Assembly (NCBI RefSeq): GCF_037392515.1
Contig: NC_090283.1
Span: forward strand, 18,136,501-18,200,500
Direction of reading: 5' to 3'
DNA from: Haliotis asinina
Lineage: Eukaryota; Mollusca; Gastropoda; Lepetellida; Haliotidae
Length of the DNA: 64,000 bases
Position numbers and translations under genes: made by a program. Positions 42,300 to 55,824 of the stretch are shown one piece after another. How positions within the stretch are numbered: position 1 is the stretch's first letter; each line of letters starts with the position of its first letter. The notes beneath the pieces are model-generated. The model was not told the DNA's origin and made no database searches. It saw only the letters and a list, made by a program, of their open reading frames with translations.

Positions 42300-43885
42300 T
42301 TTCTCATTACGTCGATTGAGATCTCGTCATTTCGATCATTTTCTTTTTACATAATGTCGGTATTTTTAGAATATCGAGTTTCTTTGTTGCTGTGTTATTT
42401 TATCTCAGAACGTTGGCTCAGTTATTCTAGCGTTTATTGAAGTTCATATTGAATTGTAGAACATTCGAGGATATTGTAGTAACGAAGAAATATTCGAAGC
42501 AAGGAGAAGCCAGCTGACTTTTTGAATACTAAAATATACTTGGAATCATGAGAAAATGATAGAAGTTACGAATGAGTTTTTCGAAGTAACGAGAAAACAG
42601 AAAAATAACAAATTATTAAAATACGGTGAATATGATGTTTTATGACACCAAATTGAGGGCAGGAATGTCACAGAGTTTCCGTTAGGTGATTATGAGACAG
42701 CATAAGTGACAAATACATGAACTGACGTCCGCAGAATGTTTACAACACGACTCAAATAACCCCGAGTAAATGCACACGTCAATTTCAACACGAAGGTGTG
42801 AGAAGCGATGACGCACGGGCCTATATTTTCTCCGCTTGGGTCATATTACATTCCTGTAGCTTTCCGCCATTTCTAAGCAACGTAACAAGAAAGATTACGA
42901 TCTCAGTCAGGTTCCAACTCGGCGTGCAGAAAGGACGATGTATTTCTGTCGCCTTATCCGACATTGCATCAAACGGTGAATTTCAAAGTTAATTCAGTTT
43001 ACACACATCAAGATATTTAAAAAAATCGATCATTCTGTCGAAGTAGCAAGGACGTAATTGAATCAAAGAGAAACTCAAACTGATGTTTGGAATATTAAAT
43101 ATATACTTAAATTAGTGAGAAAATTACAGAAAATGCAATCATATAGGTGAAGTAACGAGAAAATTAAGAAACTACGAAATTATTAAAATTAGGAGAATGA
43201 AAACATGTTTGCGACACCAAAGTGGGGGAAGAAATGTTATAGAGTTTGTGTTAGGTAGCCATAAGAATATACAGGTGAATTTGACTTTCACCACTGCTGA
43301 CGTCCCCACGAAGTTTAGAACACAACTTTTAACCGTTTGTATAGGTACATATTAAAGTCAAATCGAGAATATTGTCGAAGTAACGAGCAAGTATTTGAAG
43401 AAAAACCAAAATTATTTTTCAATTATAGTGAAAATACTTGTGAACTAGCGAGAACAATACAAAATAACAAATTATGAAATACAATGAAATATGAAAACAT
43501 ATTTGTAACAAAAACCCGGGGACATACATGTCATAGAGTTTGCGTGAGGTAGTTATGAGAAAATACTTGTGACAAATACATGAACTTGACTGTCACCTTT
43601 GCTGACGTCCCCAGGAAGCTTACAACACGACTCAAGTAACCCCGAGGACATGCAAACGTCAGTTACAACACGAAGGTGTGAAAACCGAAGACACAGGGGT
43701 CTTTGTTTTCTCCGCTTGGGTCATATTACGTTCATGCAGCTTCTTTCCGCCATTTCTAAGCGACGTAACAAGAAAGATTACGATCTGAGTCGGGTAAAAG
43801 CACGGCGTGCAGAAAGGACGATGTATTTCTGTCGGCTTATGCTTCTGCATCAAACAGAGGGTTCTAAAGTCAAATCAATTTAAAT
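42300..43885. repeat. Complex long-unit tandem repeat
   Basis: At least three diverged units. Each has GAAGTAACGAGAAAA, a phrase GACACCAAA..GGG..AATGT..ATAGAGTTTG.GTTAGGT, GACGTCC.C.GAA and ACAACACGACTCAA.TAACCCCGAG. The first and third also share CACGAAGGTGTGA..TTTTCTCCGCTTGGGTCATATTAC and AACAAGAAAGATTACGATCT (42795-42990 and 43670-43860). A frame NKKDYDLS..RRAERTMYFCRL is kept in both, but stops nearby and mixed changes leave coding status open. Confidence 0.75.
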
Positions 43886-44139
43886 AAAATAGCAACTATC
43901 GCTGGTGTCAAATTTACCCTTCAATAAAAATATGTTTATGTTTAAAAGTTATAAACTGCTACACAAGTGACACATAATGATGTTTGGTGTCAACACTGCG
44001 ACAAACTTCTCGTCCATCTGATTAGTATTTCAACAAAATATGTCCAAAAATATTTCACCAACAATTGCATCCCTTTTCTTGTATGTCAATAAGTATTTAT
44101 TTGACATCCCACAACAGTACAACTATCATGCTTCACCAG

Positions 44140-44280
44140 AGTTAATGAGTTGGGTTTTACGCCGCTTATAGCAATATTCCAGCCATATCACAGCGGTGTA
44201 CACCAGAATGGCCTCACACATAGCATAACAAGCGAACCAGACCGTTCCGGTGTGCTTGAAAACTGTAGATACTCACCATC
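44140..44280 (-). mobile_element. SINE family B fragment
   Basis: GAGTTGGGTTTTACGCCGC, AGCAATATTCCAGCCATATCACAGCGG and ACACCAGAATGG. Confidence 0.75.
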
Positions 44281-44394
44281 GAGATCTGACTCCGCCCTGT
44301 ATCCACAAATGGTGTTGCCGCGCTTGCACCACCACAACTCTTTGATGACAGTTATTCGATATTTCATCATTCTGAAATAGAGATATCGTCGTCT

Positions 44395-44497
44395 TCTTCA
44401 TCATCATCATCATCATCATCATCACCATCATCATCATCACTACTAAATAACTTCCAGGTGTCATCTTATATCAACTAGGTATAAACTGGATCATGAT

Positions 44498-44576
<79 letters not shown>

Positions 44577-44580
44577 TTTT
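44395..44580. repeat. (ATC)n and (TTTA)n microsatellites
   Basis: TCATCA run at 44395-44440 and an uninterrupted TTTA run at about 44491-44579. Confidence 0.95.
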
Positions 44581-44599
44581 TGAGGTGTTTAGGGAGGGG

Positions 44600-45760
44600 A
44601 AATGTTCTTATTTATTTATGACTGGTAAGAGAGGAGAAAATGTAATTCATAACGCATATCATTTCTCTTTGCTACGGAAACAATATTAAAATTGTTACGG
44701 TTAAAAATTTGGCGTGACAAAAGGTGTAAGAAATCCCCTGTGAACCAGCAAAACAGAACAAAGTCAAGTCCAAAACATTCAAGTACTGCATTATTAAGCA
44801 AAGGGAGCAAGTTATACAAAGTCACAAGTCAATTTAACAATACCGATTTCAAATACAATACAAATGAGACAAAATCTAAGGCAATGGGTCACAATATATA
44901 TAGCAAACTCACCAAAGTCTTAGTGCGAGACTCTTAGAGTGAGAAACAGTTATGCAGAATGTAACACAGCGAGCGGTCAGGCAGCGGTTGTGTAGATCAA
45001 GCGTTGACGGAGATTGATTGTGCTACTCCAGTAAATGTGTGTCTCCGTGTCCGTCGACAACACGGCAACTAGCATTTATATGTACATTCAGTCATTTCCT
45101 GAAAGTTCGAGCACATACGACCATCGCCACTAACGTGGAAAGCTCTAGAATAGTCTCCCGGAAGTCAAATAGAAAGCCAAAGGCAGATAACTCCAAAGTA
45201 CTGCCGTAGAGGCGTGCCTCTTAAATAATTCTCTGTCGGAAATGTGACCCATAATAGCTAACACTAAAACCTTAAATATTGTGACCGAATTACAACTACA
45301 GCAATAATAATTAATAACAACTCAAATCATGGAAAGTACACTCTAGTAACAAAATGCAAGATGACGAATTGTTATGTAATCAATACTATCGATGCACAAA
45401 CGTCACAAGAGATTTAAACTATAGTTAATCATTGATTAAAGCTGGGACAGGTGTGGAAAGTATTATGATAATTGTTTAAATTCACCTGGAGCTTAACTTT
45501 CAGTTCATAAATAACGGTTAATCTTTATAACGTGTATAACGTGTGGGTGTGGGGTGTGGGGGTGTGGGGTGTGGCCGTCAGGCTTTGAAGGGGCGGATAC
45601 GTCCTTTTGGGAAAGGGGGAAGGTGCACACTATTGAAAAGGAGGGGAGCACACTACAGTTTCACCCGAGTTTCAAAGGACATATAACGCAATTTCAGGAC
45701 AAAAGGAGGGGTGCGCACCTCTGCACCCTCCTCTGGATCCACCTATTCTGTGTATGCAGT
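44600..45760. other. No recognised feature
   Basis: 44692-44937 is an open Lys/Ser-rich 81-codon plus frame without motifs. GTGTGGGGTGTGGG simple sequence lies at 45541-45575. Confidence 0.4.
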
Positions 45761-45769
45761 ATTGTGAGG

Positions 45770-45935
45770 GGTGAGTGAGTGAGTGATTTTAATTTGAGGC
45801 CCCTATTAGCAATATTCCAACAAAATCACTACGGTCAACACCAAGATGGAGCTTCGAACAATGTGCGCATGTCTGGAATCGAAACCGGGTCTTTGGGGAG
45901 ACGAGGCTACACCACCGTCCCACCAATGTGATTAA
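45770..45935 (-). mobile_element. SINE family B
   Basis: GTGAGTGAGTGATTTTAATTTG..TTAGCAATATTCCAAC, ACACCAAGATGGAGCTTC, GGAATCGAAACCGGGTCTTTGG. Confidence 0.75.
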
Positions 45936-46257
45936 GTCGCGTGGGGAAAAGCGTGTACATTGTATGCAGCTCTTGTCCACAAATCGCGAAAGGGACATCG
46001 CTTATCTTAATAAATGATGTAGTAATTTCTTAATAGATAAAGTACGCGAACAATATAACACTAGAATGTGTACATAGTCACGTAGATCATCATCGCTATA
46101 ATGTCAGCAAATCTTTCAAACATATTTTCGATCACTCGTAACTTAGGAGCCACTTGGTACCTGCATCGCCTCGTACCAACATTCGTAACATTCTCCGAGT
46201 GTTAAATTTATTGCAAATGTTTAATGGTTGAAGTCTGATTTATGGAAATCTTAAAGA

Positions 46258-46500
46258 CTGAATGAGTACGGGTTTACGACGTCTTTAGCAATATTCCAGC
46301 AATATCACAGCGGGGGACACCAGAAAATGGGTTTCACACATTGTACCCATGTGGAAAACCAAACCAGGCCAGCTATTCTCGAAATGTCCGAAGCCTTACG
46401 AACTTCTTAAGCCCATTCTTAACACACTGGCTACGACCAAAGTTAAGAATTCTTAGGGCTATGAACGTTTCGAGAATAAAGACCCTGGATCTTAGTCGCG
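46258..46500. mobile_element. SINE family B fragment with an adjoining hairpin element
   Basis: 46262-46365 is SINE B (minus sense). Then 46366-46488 folds on itself: ATTCTCGAAATGT..TTCTTAAGCCC..TTCTTAAC against GTTAAGAATTCTTAGGGC..ACGTTTCGAGAAT. The hairpin sits inside the SINE just before its expected CGTGACTAGCAAACGCTTTA continuation at about 46495, so it is an insertion. Confidence 0.75.
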
Positions 46501-46949
46501 ACTAGCAAACGCTTTAGTCCAAAGATATTGAATTTGTCATGAGAAAAAAAATACGAATGAAAATACTTTTTAGCATTGGGGTATGAAAATAACATCGGCA
46601 TTATAAATGCCCCTTTTCCTGTAATTTGTATAATTTGTATATGTTTTTTGCTCTTAATTATATTAATTATATACAAGTATTAATTATAAGGGATGCATTT
46701 ATAAATTAAAAATATATGCAGTAACAAGGCAGTAATGAAGTTTTTGATATTTTGAATAATTCAGATTAGAAGCTATATAATGGGAACTATTTAAATTATC
46801 AGATAACATCACATTTACAATGACGAATAGATCAGCCAGAAATATATCATCTGTGTCTAAATAGAGAATATTGAATTAAACAAAATTGGAAGCATGCAAT
46901 AAGATGTTCCATGTATTCAGTGAAATATGATATATCTGACGAGTGGCAT

Positions 46950-46995
46950 GAGTGAGTGAGTTTAGTTTTATGCCGCACTCAGCAATACTCCAGCT
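46950..46995 (-). mobile_element. SINE family A tail fragment
   Basis: GAGTGAGTGAGTTTAGTTTTATGCCGCACTCAGCAATAC only. 46500-48590 is otherwise AT-rich with nothing recognised. Confidence 0.75.
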
Positions 46996-48589
46996 ATATC
47001 GAGTGGCATAACTAGCATAACGTGGCTAGTGGCATAACGCCATATTTCTCAAGACACGTGAAATATTCTATTTATAGCATTCATATATATTTTTAATTGA
47101 ATTATAAAAAGTATTGATCCGACCAACTTCAGTACAAAAATCCAAATGTTCCCACTTGTAAACGAACGGCACATCTTTCTTCATTCACATGCATAAGACA
47201 TAGTTCTGTGTCGAAAATAAATAAGCGTGAAATAAGACAACACATACCTGTATCAATCTGTTTATTTAGTGGCGTTATTTGTATAACATCAACACTGATG
47301 ATTTTGCTCTTATCGCCAGTGTCAAAATTCGGCACCGGCGCACGAATACGTTTTTGCCAGTGGTTTAGTGATGATTTTCATGGAGTGCCATGTCCATGTG
47401 ACTGAACAATAACACACCCCACACCCGAACCATTACCGCTTATATGCATCATCATCCCTCTCAGTAAATGATTCATGAATGGTTCCCGTGATTCAAAAGT
47501 AAACATGAAAGGGAAGAGCGTGACTAAGAATAAACATCAACTGTTTGTGGATATACTATGTGTACAGGTAATAACTCTGGGCAATCGATTACAAAAAGTC
47601 ACCTGTTCGTGAAATGTGAGTTTTGAAGTTGACAACGCGTAACTTGACAGGTCAGAACGGATGTAAACTCGCATAAAGCGAGGCGTGGACACAACACAAT
47701 GATGGACCCTCACTTGGAGACTCGCTTAGCGAGGGTACACGAATGACGCGATCAGCTGATCGGAGCCGGTTATATTCGCAACCTGTTGGTCATCAATCTT
47801 ATGTCAGTACTTTAATGCATAAAAGTAATCTGTAAAAAATTCAACTGACACCCAACCCCAACCCCCCGGCCTACGGCCCTGAGTATAGTTTTGTACAATA
47901 ATAAATATACATATAAAATATAATACATCCACTGCAGAATATTTGAAAACCCCTGTGTTGTGAAAATATGTTGCGAAATATGTAGATGGGTAGTGCGTGT
48001 TTGATAATATATCTTTATAATTAATTAGTTAACATTAACTTTGGACAAGATGAGCATTTTAGACGTACATTTTGACAAACGAATAATTAGTTGGTTTAGA
48101 TGGCTGCAATAATAAATCGAAATAAAATTTTACACTTCGTCTCATGTTTAAGCGGTTAACTCAAAGGTAAAAAGGTATAGCTGTCGTAATTTTACAAGTT
48201 ACTTTGATCATTTCTGAAGTGTCATTTTAGAATCGTGTGTCATTAATAGAGGCTAGGGCCGACGTGGGACGACAGGCGAAACCGACGTTGATAAAAACTT
48301 GTTTACAATGTGGCGTCGCCATTTTCAAGATGTAATCACCCATATGAAATCCCATTTTGCGACAAAATAGGAAATGGTTGGAGTAATTAATTCACAGGGT
48401 GCGGTAGTTTGATCAGTCACACGAGACTTTCGTCGTTTCATGTACAAAAAGCAACGTTTACTTGTCTAAACAGATATGCATGAAGACAAGGAAGGTGGGA
48501 ACTCGCGATGCAGCTTGATACTCATGATACGAACAGGTTCAGTCGATTACTTCGGGCTAAGCCACGTCTAAGTGTTGTTCAGGATCGCA

Positions 48590-48838
48590 GTGGACTATAG
48601 TAAATATTACTGACCAATTTGATCAGGTGTACACTGGACCGAAGTAAATATTACTGATGAGTTTGATCAGGTGTACAGTGGACTGAAGTATATATTACTG
48701 ACAGATTTGATCAGGTGTACACTGGACCGAAGTAAATATTACTGATGAGTTTGATCAGGTGTACAGTGGCCTGAAGTATACATTACTGACAGGTTTGACC
48801 AGATATACAATGGACTGAAGTAAATATCACTGTCAAGT
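48590..48838. repeat. 44-bp minisatellite, about five and a half units
   Basis: The GATCAGGTGTAC phrase recurs at 48621, 48665, 48709 and 48753, with a diverged GACCAGATATAC at 48797. Units alternate between ACACTGGACCG and ACAGTGGACTG, suggesting a two-unit amplification. Confidence 0.93.
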
Positions 48839-48839
48839 A

Positions 48840-51800
48840 TAATCCGATTTCTATTTCAAAATGGCTGCTTGGTACGAACATGGGGGATGTGTCAAAAGTG
48901 CAAAACAGGGAATCGCAGAGACTGGCTTGAAGTTCAAACTGGCAAGAACATGACGAGGAGCTCGGAAACCAGTTTACTTATCTCATATTTTAAACACACT
49001 TATATTCTGAAACCTGGGATGGTAAACAAACATTTTATCTAAACATAAATACCACGAGCATTTTATGCCATCATAAATGCCACCCAGCAACATAACAATT
49101 CGAAAATCGTGATGGCCACAAGTTAACGAAAATCATTGAATACCCATGTGTTCATAGAGAAATAAATCATGTGTTCATAAGTAAATGAAGCCAAGATTAA
49201 CAATATTGACAATAAAGTCGCCATAATTAGTCCATAATGTATATAATAATGCGCAGTTACATCAATATTTTATTCAACAATCAGAAAACATTCATATATT
49301 CCTCATCAACCCATCGACTTGCGGACCACATAGCTGGCCGTCACACATAAGTAACTTTGAACTATGCAACTCAGTCAAGCCGCCTCTGCTAGGATTATGT
49401 CCAAGGCCATAACACGCTGTGCATGGTGCAACGTCAATGTAAATAGCTGATGTCCGTTGCGTAGTGAGTGAGTGAGTTAAAATTTAACGTCACATCGGCA
49501 ATATTTCAGCCATATCGTGATACAGTGATATGAATGATTTTAACTGGTCATTGCACTGCATGAAACAGACTTATTTGCAATTGATACACCTGATGTAGGA
49601 TACAGCTACAATATTATTTAACTCCCACAAAAAGGACCGAGACCCTATATACACTGAGTCCAGTAGCAGGCACGTCACTCACGTCAAGGGTCTCATCAGT
49701 CTCCTCACTGTTTTTTAGGTACGATTGTATCATTGTACTGGTTAAAGTCTTGATGTTGTACTGTGTCCTATGCACCCCACCTATGTGTACTACCCTTTCA
49801 CACCTTTATATAAGTTCATTATACCACTAGGCAACGTGGATTCAAATAGTTTATATATGTAGATATTACTATATTAGTTCAGTTGTACATTGACTGTTGA
49901 CATGCCAAGTGATAGACAGTCATTTCATTACATAGTGTGAGTACGGGTACATTGTGGTAAATACCCGCGGGTAACCTCACCAGCTCATGCGAATACATGT
50001 ATTGGCTATGATACGTCTGTCATCCGGTTAAGCATTTCGGCATTGAAATAATACAGCATGTAAAATACATGTATCTGTAAATACATCAGTAACGCCAGAA
50101 TACGGTAAATGTAAGTATTAACAGTTCCGTATGATATACATTAAAAACCTAGAACAAGACATAATAAATCCCTCTCTAGTATAATACACAATTTACTTAA
50201 TGCATTAGTGTATTTGTTTTAATAACCAAGTAACGAGCACACCAGATATTCAAATTCTGCCAACTCAGTCGTAGAGCTTTCGACCAAGTAACAGCGCCAC
50301 TATGCTAATGTTATATTTAATTGTATCTACCGTGTATATTGTTACTGTTTGGAATCTCTCTGTATATATGGAATTTCTCTCACTCTGCTACGAATAAAGA
50401 CTCAAGGGTCTCAGCAGCTTTCTGTTTTTAAGGTGATCACCTGATCGCCTTGCAGTCAGCTCTGCTACGTTGATTCCCCGCACCCTCCCCTCAATATCTT
50501 GCCGCCATTGTGACGCAGCCCAGGTCATCTCACACCAGACAAACACGTTACGTCAGTTGGTGTAGAAGATTAATGTTGTGCAATGAAAAAAATTGAAAAA
50601 AACGAACATACAGACATTCAAAAGTTCTAGCTTTTTAGACGCTTCAGCCATCTTAGGAAACTTGCATAAATCGACTGCTTTTAGTTATGAAGTGATGAAT
50701 ATGTTTTTATATACACATTTCAATACTTGTTTCCACATAAGATGGTTTCTATATCATATCCGTGGATGTGCAAGAAGGCATTTTTCTGATTTCACTATAC
50801 TGTGTACAATTAAAGTAATAATGATATAAATTCTTAATTTGGTGTCGGCAAGAGTAGACCGGGTTTTCTGATACTTTTTTATAAATCTTACACCAGTGCA
50901 ACTGTGACGTCATCATATCATCTGTAACTGTAGTCAGCTTCTCCCTCATGGTAAAACGTATTTTGGTTGTTAGATAATTAACTGAAATATATTACGAGAA
51001 CATTCGTCTTTTGTGACCGTGAGACAGACTGATTGAAATGTTTTACTTGCTTTTCCACCAGTGTGTAGGATCATAGAGATTGTGTTTGCCCTGAACTCCC
51101 CCCCCCAAAAAAAAAACAGTCAGGAATTTATTACACAGCAGATGAGCGTTCAACGAGCTACATGTCTTTCATGTGCTGAATGGATGACTAACTCTGTGAT
51201 TAATCAAAGGTTTGTTGAGCAATAAAAATGTTGATGACTTTGAATTGAAAATCCTTGACATCTGCAAACGGAAGGTCTATTGCACCTGGATACCTGTACA
51301 ATAACAATGACATTGACAATGACATTTAATGTCGGTAAAACTCGACCCTACCTCGCATATTACCTGGTTAACTTGAGCCAACACCTTAGTCGTGGTTCCA
51401 AAATACAGCGGAAGCTGTTAAAACCTGCACCCGTCCGGCAAGTTGTCAACACCGGCATAAAATGTCAGTCCCACCTGTGTCTTGTACATTTATCATCAGC
51501 TCTACAATCTGACATGTTGTCTAAACTGGATTAATTCTTCAGTCCCGACGAGTGCTGGTTTAGACAGCTTCCACTGTAGACGTTATAATTAATGTCTCCC
51601 ACATTACATTTAGTAAAGATATTCCCCTGTAGCTATTTGGGTCTGCTGAACCTTTCTTATATAATGAAATGATACCAGGAATACGTGTACATATACCTTG
51701 AGAGTCGTAGTACGTTTTAACACAAGTTATCCCCCAAATCGAATAGGTTATGTTTTAACCAAGCCATGCTGTGTCCACACTGTGTTTTTATCCATATCCC

Positions 51801-52135
51801 GAGCCATAAAAATAATTTACGTTTCGTTTTTTTTTTTACTTTTTTGTTAATGTTGCGATAATTTGCTACAGATCAGTCACGTGACATGAAAAACATCAAC
51901 ACATTGAAATAAGAGTTGCAATGTAGAGTAAACTATGTGAATGGACAGGTTAGTTTGTTTTTGTATTTTTATATTGTTATCTGTCTGTGACTGGAAGAAG
52001 AGTATTGTTGCTGAAACAAAATAATAAAATAGCATAAATTATTTTGTGCATTTATGTATTGTTACAGGCACAAAATTCTAAAATATCGGTGGTATCATGT
52101 CTGTTTGTTTGTTTCTTTGTTTGTTATTTGCACAG
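48840..52135. other. Largely featureless AT-rich stretch
   Basis: A family E SINE-like fragment at 49464-49520 is the only repeat recognised. Small open frames (50593-50829 plus, 51280-51534 plus) have no motifs or splice support. Confidence 0.4.
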
Positions 52136-52139
52136 AGTA

Positions 52140-52325
52140 ATAGTCAAGCTATATGACGGTGGGCTGTAAATAATCGATTCTGGACCAGACAACCCAGTGA
52201 TCAACAGTATGAGCATCGATCTACGCAATCGGTATACGAAGACATGTGTCAACGAGTCTGACCACCCTCTCTTTTCAGTCGCCTCTTATTGAAGATCAGT
52301 TCTAACTTGGATCCTCACGGGTCCA
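52140..52325 (-). mobile_element. SINE family A
   Basis: AGCTATATGACGGTGGGCTG, CGATTCTGGACCAGACAACC, GAGCATCGATCTACGCAAT, GATCCTCACGGGTCC. Confidence 0.85.
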
Positions 52326-52737
52326 TTGCGGATCACGGGTCCACTGGATGTCATTGCCTGTGATATGCCTGTTGGATGGGGTGACGTACATGTGTCAGCG
52401 AAATTGATTTCGTAGCATGACGTATTAAACTTGACCGTGTGAAGTCCTGGGGTGTGGTGAATATGTAACTCGAACAAGAACACAAATATTTACAAACAAA
52501 CATGTCCTTTGTGTGACAAGTAACATTTAACAAAGAGTTTGTTTTGAACACATAACATTTTCACGCTCCTCCATCCAAAGGAAACATAAGGTTTGTAGCA
52601 ACACCACTTCACTCTGAAGCAACATCATTTCAGTTTGTACCACTTTGTAGCAACACCACCTCACTTTGAAAGGTGTTGTTTGTTAGCTTAATGCTGAAAC
52701 AAAGGGACGCAAGTGTTTTCACACACACACATACACA

Positions 52738-52869
<132 letters not shown>

Positions 52870-53091
52870 CATAACAAGTCCTGCTGTACCAGAGACATTA
52901 CTGTAGCGAGGGCAACAGCAGGCAGACGTTCATCTCACCACAGTTTGTCCTGTAACCCGCCTCGTGCCATTGTCAAGCCATATGACACCGCGTCCTTAAA
53001 AGTAATCTGCGTGGTTGTTGGTTACTATGGCAATTGGGGAATAATTGGCCGGCCGTAATCTGTGTCACGAAAACTATGCTTATGAAACGAC

Positions 53092-53225
53092 TGTGTGAGT
53101 CTACTTTCAAGCCGCTTTTAGCATTGTTCAATCAACATCACTGGGGATGACACCAGAAATGGACTTCGCACAATGTACCCATGTGGGGTATCGGGTAACG
53201 CTTTAACCACTAGGCTACCCCACGG
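53092..53225 (-). mobile_element. SINE family B
   Basis: TCAAGCCGCTTTTAGCATTG, GGGGATGACACCAGAAATGG, ACCCATGTGGGGTATCGGG, CGCTTTAACCACTAGGCTACC. Confidence 0.85.
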
Positions 53226-54207
53226 AAATGTATGTGTTTGCTAACCTACTGTCTTCATAGGTTTTATATCACAAAAATGCGAACCCAGCAGACATAAAGA
53301 TTCGAACAAATCCAAGATTCAAAATGTTGCCGACACTTAGATGTTATGGACTCGTTGAGTCAACGTAATAAACGCAAAATACATAAACCAGGCGGGTGTT
53401 GGAGCTGCAGAACGAGCCACGAGATAAAGATAAAACTCCCACAGCAAAATTAACATGTGAGGTAAGAAAATGTATCTTTCTTAAAATATATTCAACGTCT
53501 GCATGAGAATTCGAGGTGGTCTGAAGATCGCAAAAGAAACCATAGGAGGGATTTTGTAGTAGTGGAGAAGTGTGAGGTTGTAGTTGTGTGACGAATTTCA
53601 TTCTTTCCCACTCTTCACAAACTACAAAACAATTGTTTGTGAAATGGGTGAAGTGTCAAACACATTATTTACGACTAGGTAGCTCCTCAAGTCGTAAAGA
53701 GGGCTAATTCGACAGGAAAACACTTTTATGCCACAGAGGTCGTCGCCCGTCTAGTTTAATTCGGATTACCCGACATAAACTAACCAACAAAAAGACACGT
53801 AACACCCATCATTAAAGGGAACAAAATATCAACCAAACAAAATATCAACCAAACAAAATTCAACGAGTTGATTATTTGGGGTGTATTAGTAGCAGCTTAT
53901 TCTGTAATAAGGTCACAGGTTATGTAAACTGAAGTACAAAGAAAGTAAACACACATGTTTTTGTTGACCATTGTTCCTAAAAGCACGGGGTAATATTTGG
54001 GAAAGAGTAATACAGAAATATGTTTTGGACCTTAAGGTTTGAAGTGGTCACTAACGTTTCGGTCAGATGACTGGAATGTCAATGTTGCTCTCTGTACATC
54101 CTATACAAACGAGATTATATGCCTTTTGAAACTCTCAGAGTAGAAATGAAGCACTCTAAGAACTCCTCCCTGGCTTAACCCTTCCGCCACACAGTTCTGT
54201 AAAGAAT

Positions 54208-54330
54208 AATGAATGAGTCAGTTTATTTTTACGCCGCACTCAGCAATATTCCACCTATATGGCGGCGGTCTGTAAACAATCGAGTCTGGACCAGACAATC
54301 CAGTGATCAACAGTATGAGCATCTGTTACG
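54208..54330 (-). mobile_element. SINE family A fragment
   Basis: TTTACGCCGCACTCAGCAATATTCC, ATGGCGGCGGTCTG, GTCTGGACCAGACAATCCAG. The region 53226-54207 holds nothing recognised. Confidence 0.85.
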
Positions 54331-54472
54331 AATACAGTCGATGTCTGTCACTAGTCCACAACCGATCAACTTTGATCAGACTGTGTATAGTTTCCAGGAA
54401 GTACAATCAGTTTTGATGGAAACCTATCATCTAATAGTATGGCAGAGAACAGATGATTTGAATCAACAATAT

Positions 54473-54548
54473 GAGTGAGTGAGTGAGTTTGGTTTTACGC
54501 CGCGTTTAGCAGTATTTCAGAAATATCGCGGCAGGGGGACAGCGGAAC
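54473..54548 (-). mobile_element. SINE family B tail fragment
   Basis: (GTGA)n GTTTGGTTTTACGCCGCG and GCAGTATTTCAG..CGCGGCAGGGGGACA. Confidence 0.75.
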
Positions 54549-55179
54549 ACTTTATACAAATATCGTGGATCGGCTCAACGTCTGCGATTCCTTAAAAATG
54601 AAGTGATGTTGGTTAAAACAACATGTTTCTTTTTTTGTAAGGAGGAGCGTGAAAATTACATTTGTTTCAAAACATATTGTTATGCGTAGAAAACATGTTT
54701 TGTTTGTAAATATTAATGTTCTTGTTAGAGTTAGGTATTCATGACACCCCAGGGACATCGCACGATCTATTTTTGTAAGCCATGCATTGTCGGAGGCAAG
54801 GGGTGTAGTTTAGTCTTCTTTGGAGATTATTTTTTTTAATCTTGGGCTTTTGTCAATTACAAGAGCTTATGAATTACATTTCCATTCTCTCAAGAACCTC
54901 ACGCCACCCAAAAGGCATAAACAATCAATAGTTCTGTGGCGAGGTAATGACTACCAAGAATAAATGGCTGTGTCACTGGACACAAACACACACCTGACAC
55001 TACAAACACTCCTAAACTCACTGGCGTATGATCTCACAAAACCAACCTGTGCTAACATTAACAAATATTAGAAAACAAATAGCAACCAAACCATTCCTTT
55101 GATCAACCAACCTACAACTACAACTTTTAAATGACTATAGAGACCCTCGTGAAAAACGTTCTCAACTGTGTGTTCCCCT

Positions 55180-55800
55180 ACCCCCCATTTCTCAAACGTG
55201 TACACCCCTACCGCCTTTTTCTCAAAGGTGTGCACACCCTAACCCTCTCTCTTAAAAGTGTGCACCCCCATTGCCTCTTTCTCAATAACCCACCCCCTTC
55301 TCAAATGGGAGCACCCCTAATCCCACCCCCTTCTCAGAAGGGTGCACCCTTAACCCCACCCCCTTCTCAAAAGGGTGCACCCCTAAACCCACCCAGCTTC
55401 TCAAAAGGGTACACCCCCTTACCCCACCCCCTTCTCAAAAGGGTGCACCCCTAGCCCCATCCCCCTTCTCAAAACGGTGCACCCCTAACCCCATCCCGTT
55501 CTCAAAAGTGTGCACCCCTAACCCCACCCCTTCTCAAAAAGGGTGCACCCCTAACCCCACCCCCCTTCTCAATAGGGTCCACCCCTAACCCCATCCCCTT
55601 CTCAAAATAGTCCCACCCCTACCCCTACCCCACTTTCTCAATAGTATGCACTCCCTTACCCCTCTTTGTCAAAAGCGTGCATCCCTTACACCCCCTTCTT
55701 CAAAAGTGTGCACCCCTACCCATCTTTCTCAAAGGAATGCACCCCCTACCGACTCTTCCTCAAAAGAGTGCTTCCCCTACCCCATCTTTATCAAAAGCTG
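55180..55800. repeat. C-rich ~33-bp minisatellite, about 19 units
   Basis: Units of TTCTCAAAAGGGTGCACCCC followed by TAACCCCACCCCC. Units are most regular at 55300-55560 and decay outward. In frame they would give repeats of PPPSQKGAPLT; no other evidence of coding. Confidence 0.95.
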
Positions 55801-55824
55801 TATCCGCCCCTGATGTCACTGCAC

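Noticed and set aside
44600-45400. Possible LTR-type element ends
   Set aside because: No paired long repeats, primer site or recognisable coding parts.
47129-47405. Minus-strand frame PNFDTGDKSKIISVDVIQIT with a good donor (ACAG|GTATGTG)
   Set aside because: An upstream stop leaves no usable acceptor or start in that frame.
52286-52551. Minus-strand Cys-containing frame (NTSCYEINFADTC) after an acceptor-like CACCCCAG
   Set aside because: Phase does not fit the nearest candidate exon at 58.8 kb, and the end overlaps a SINE border; too weak to call.
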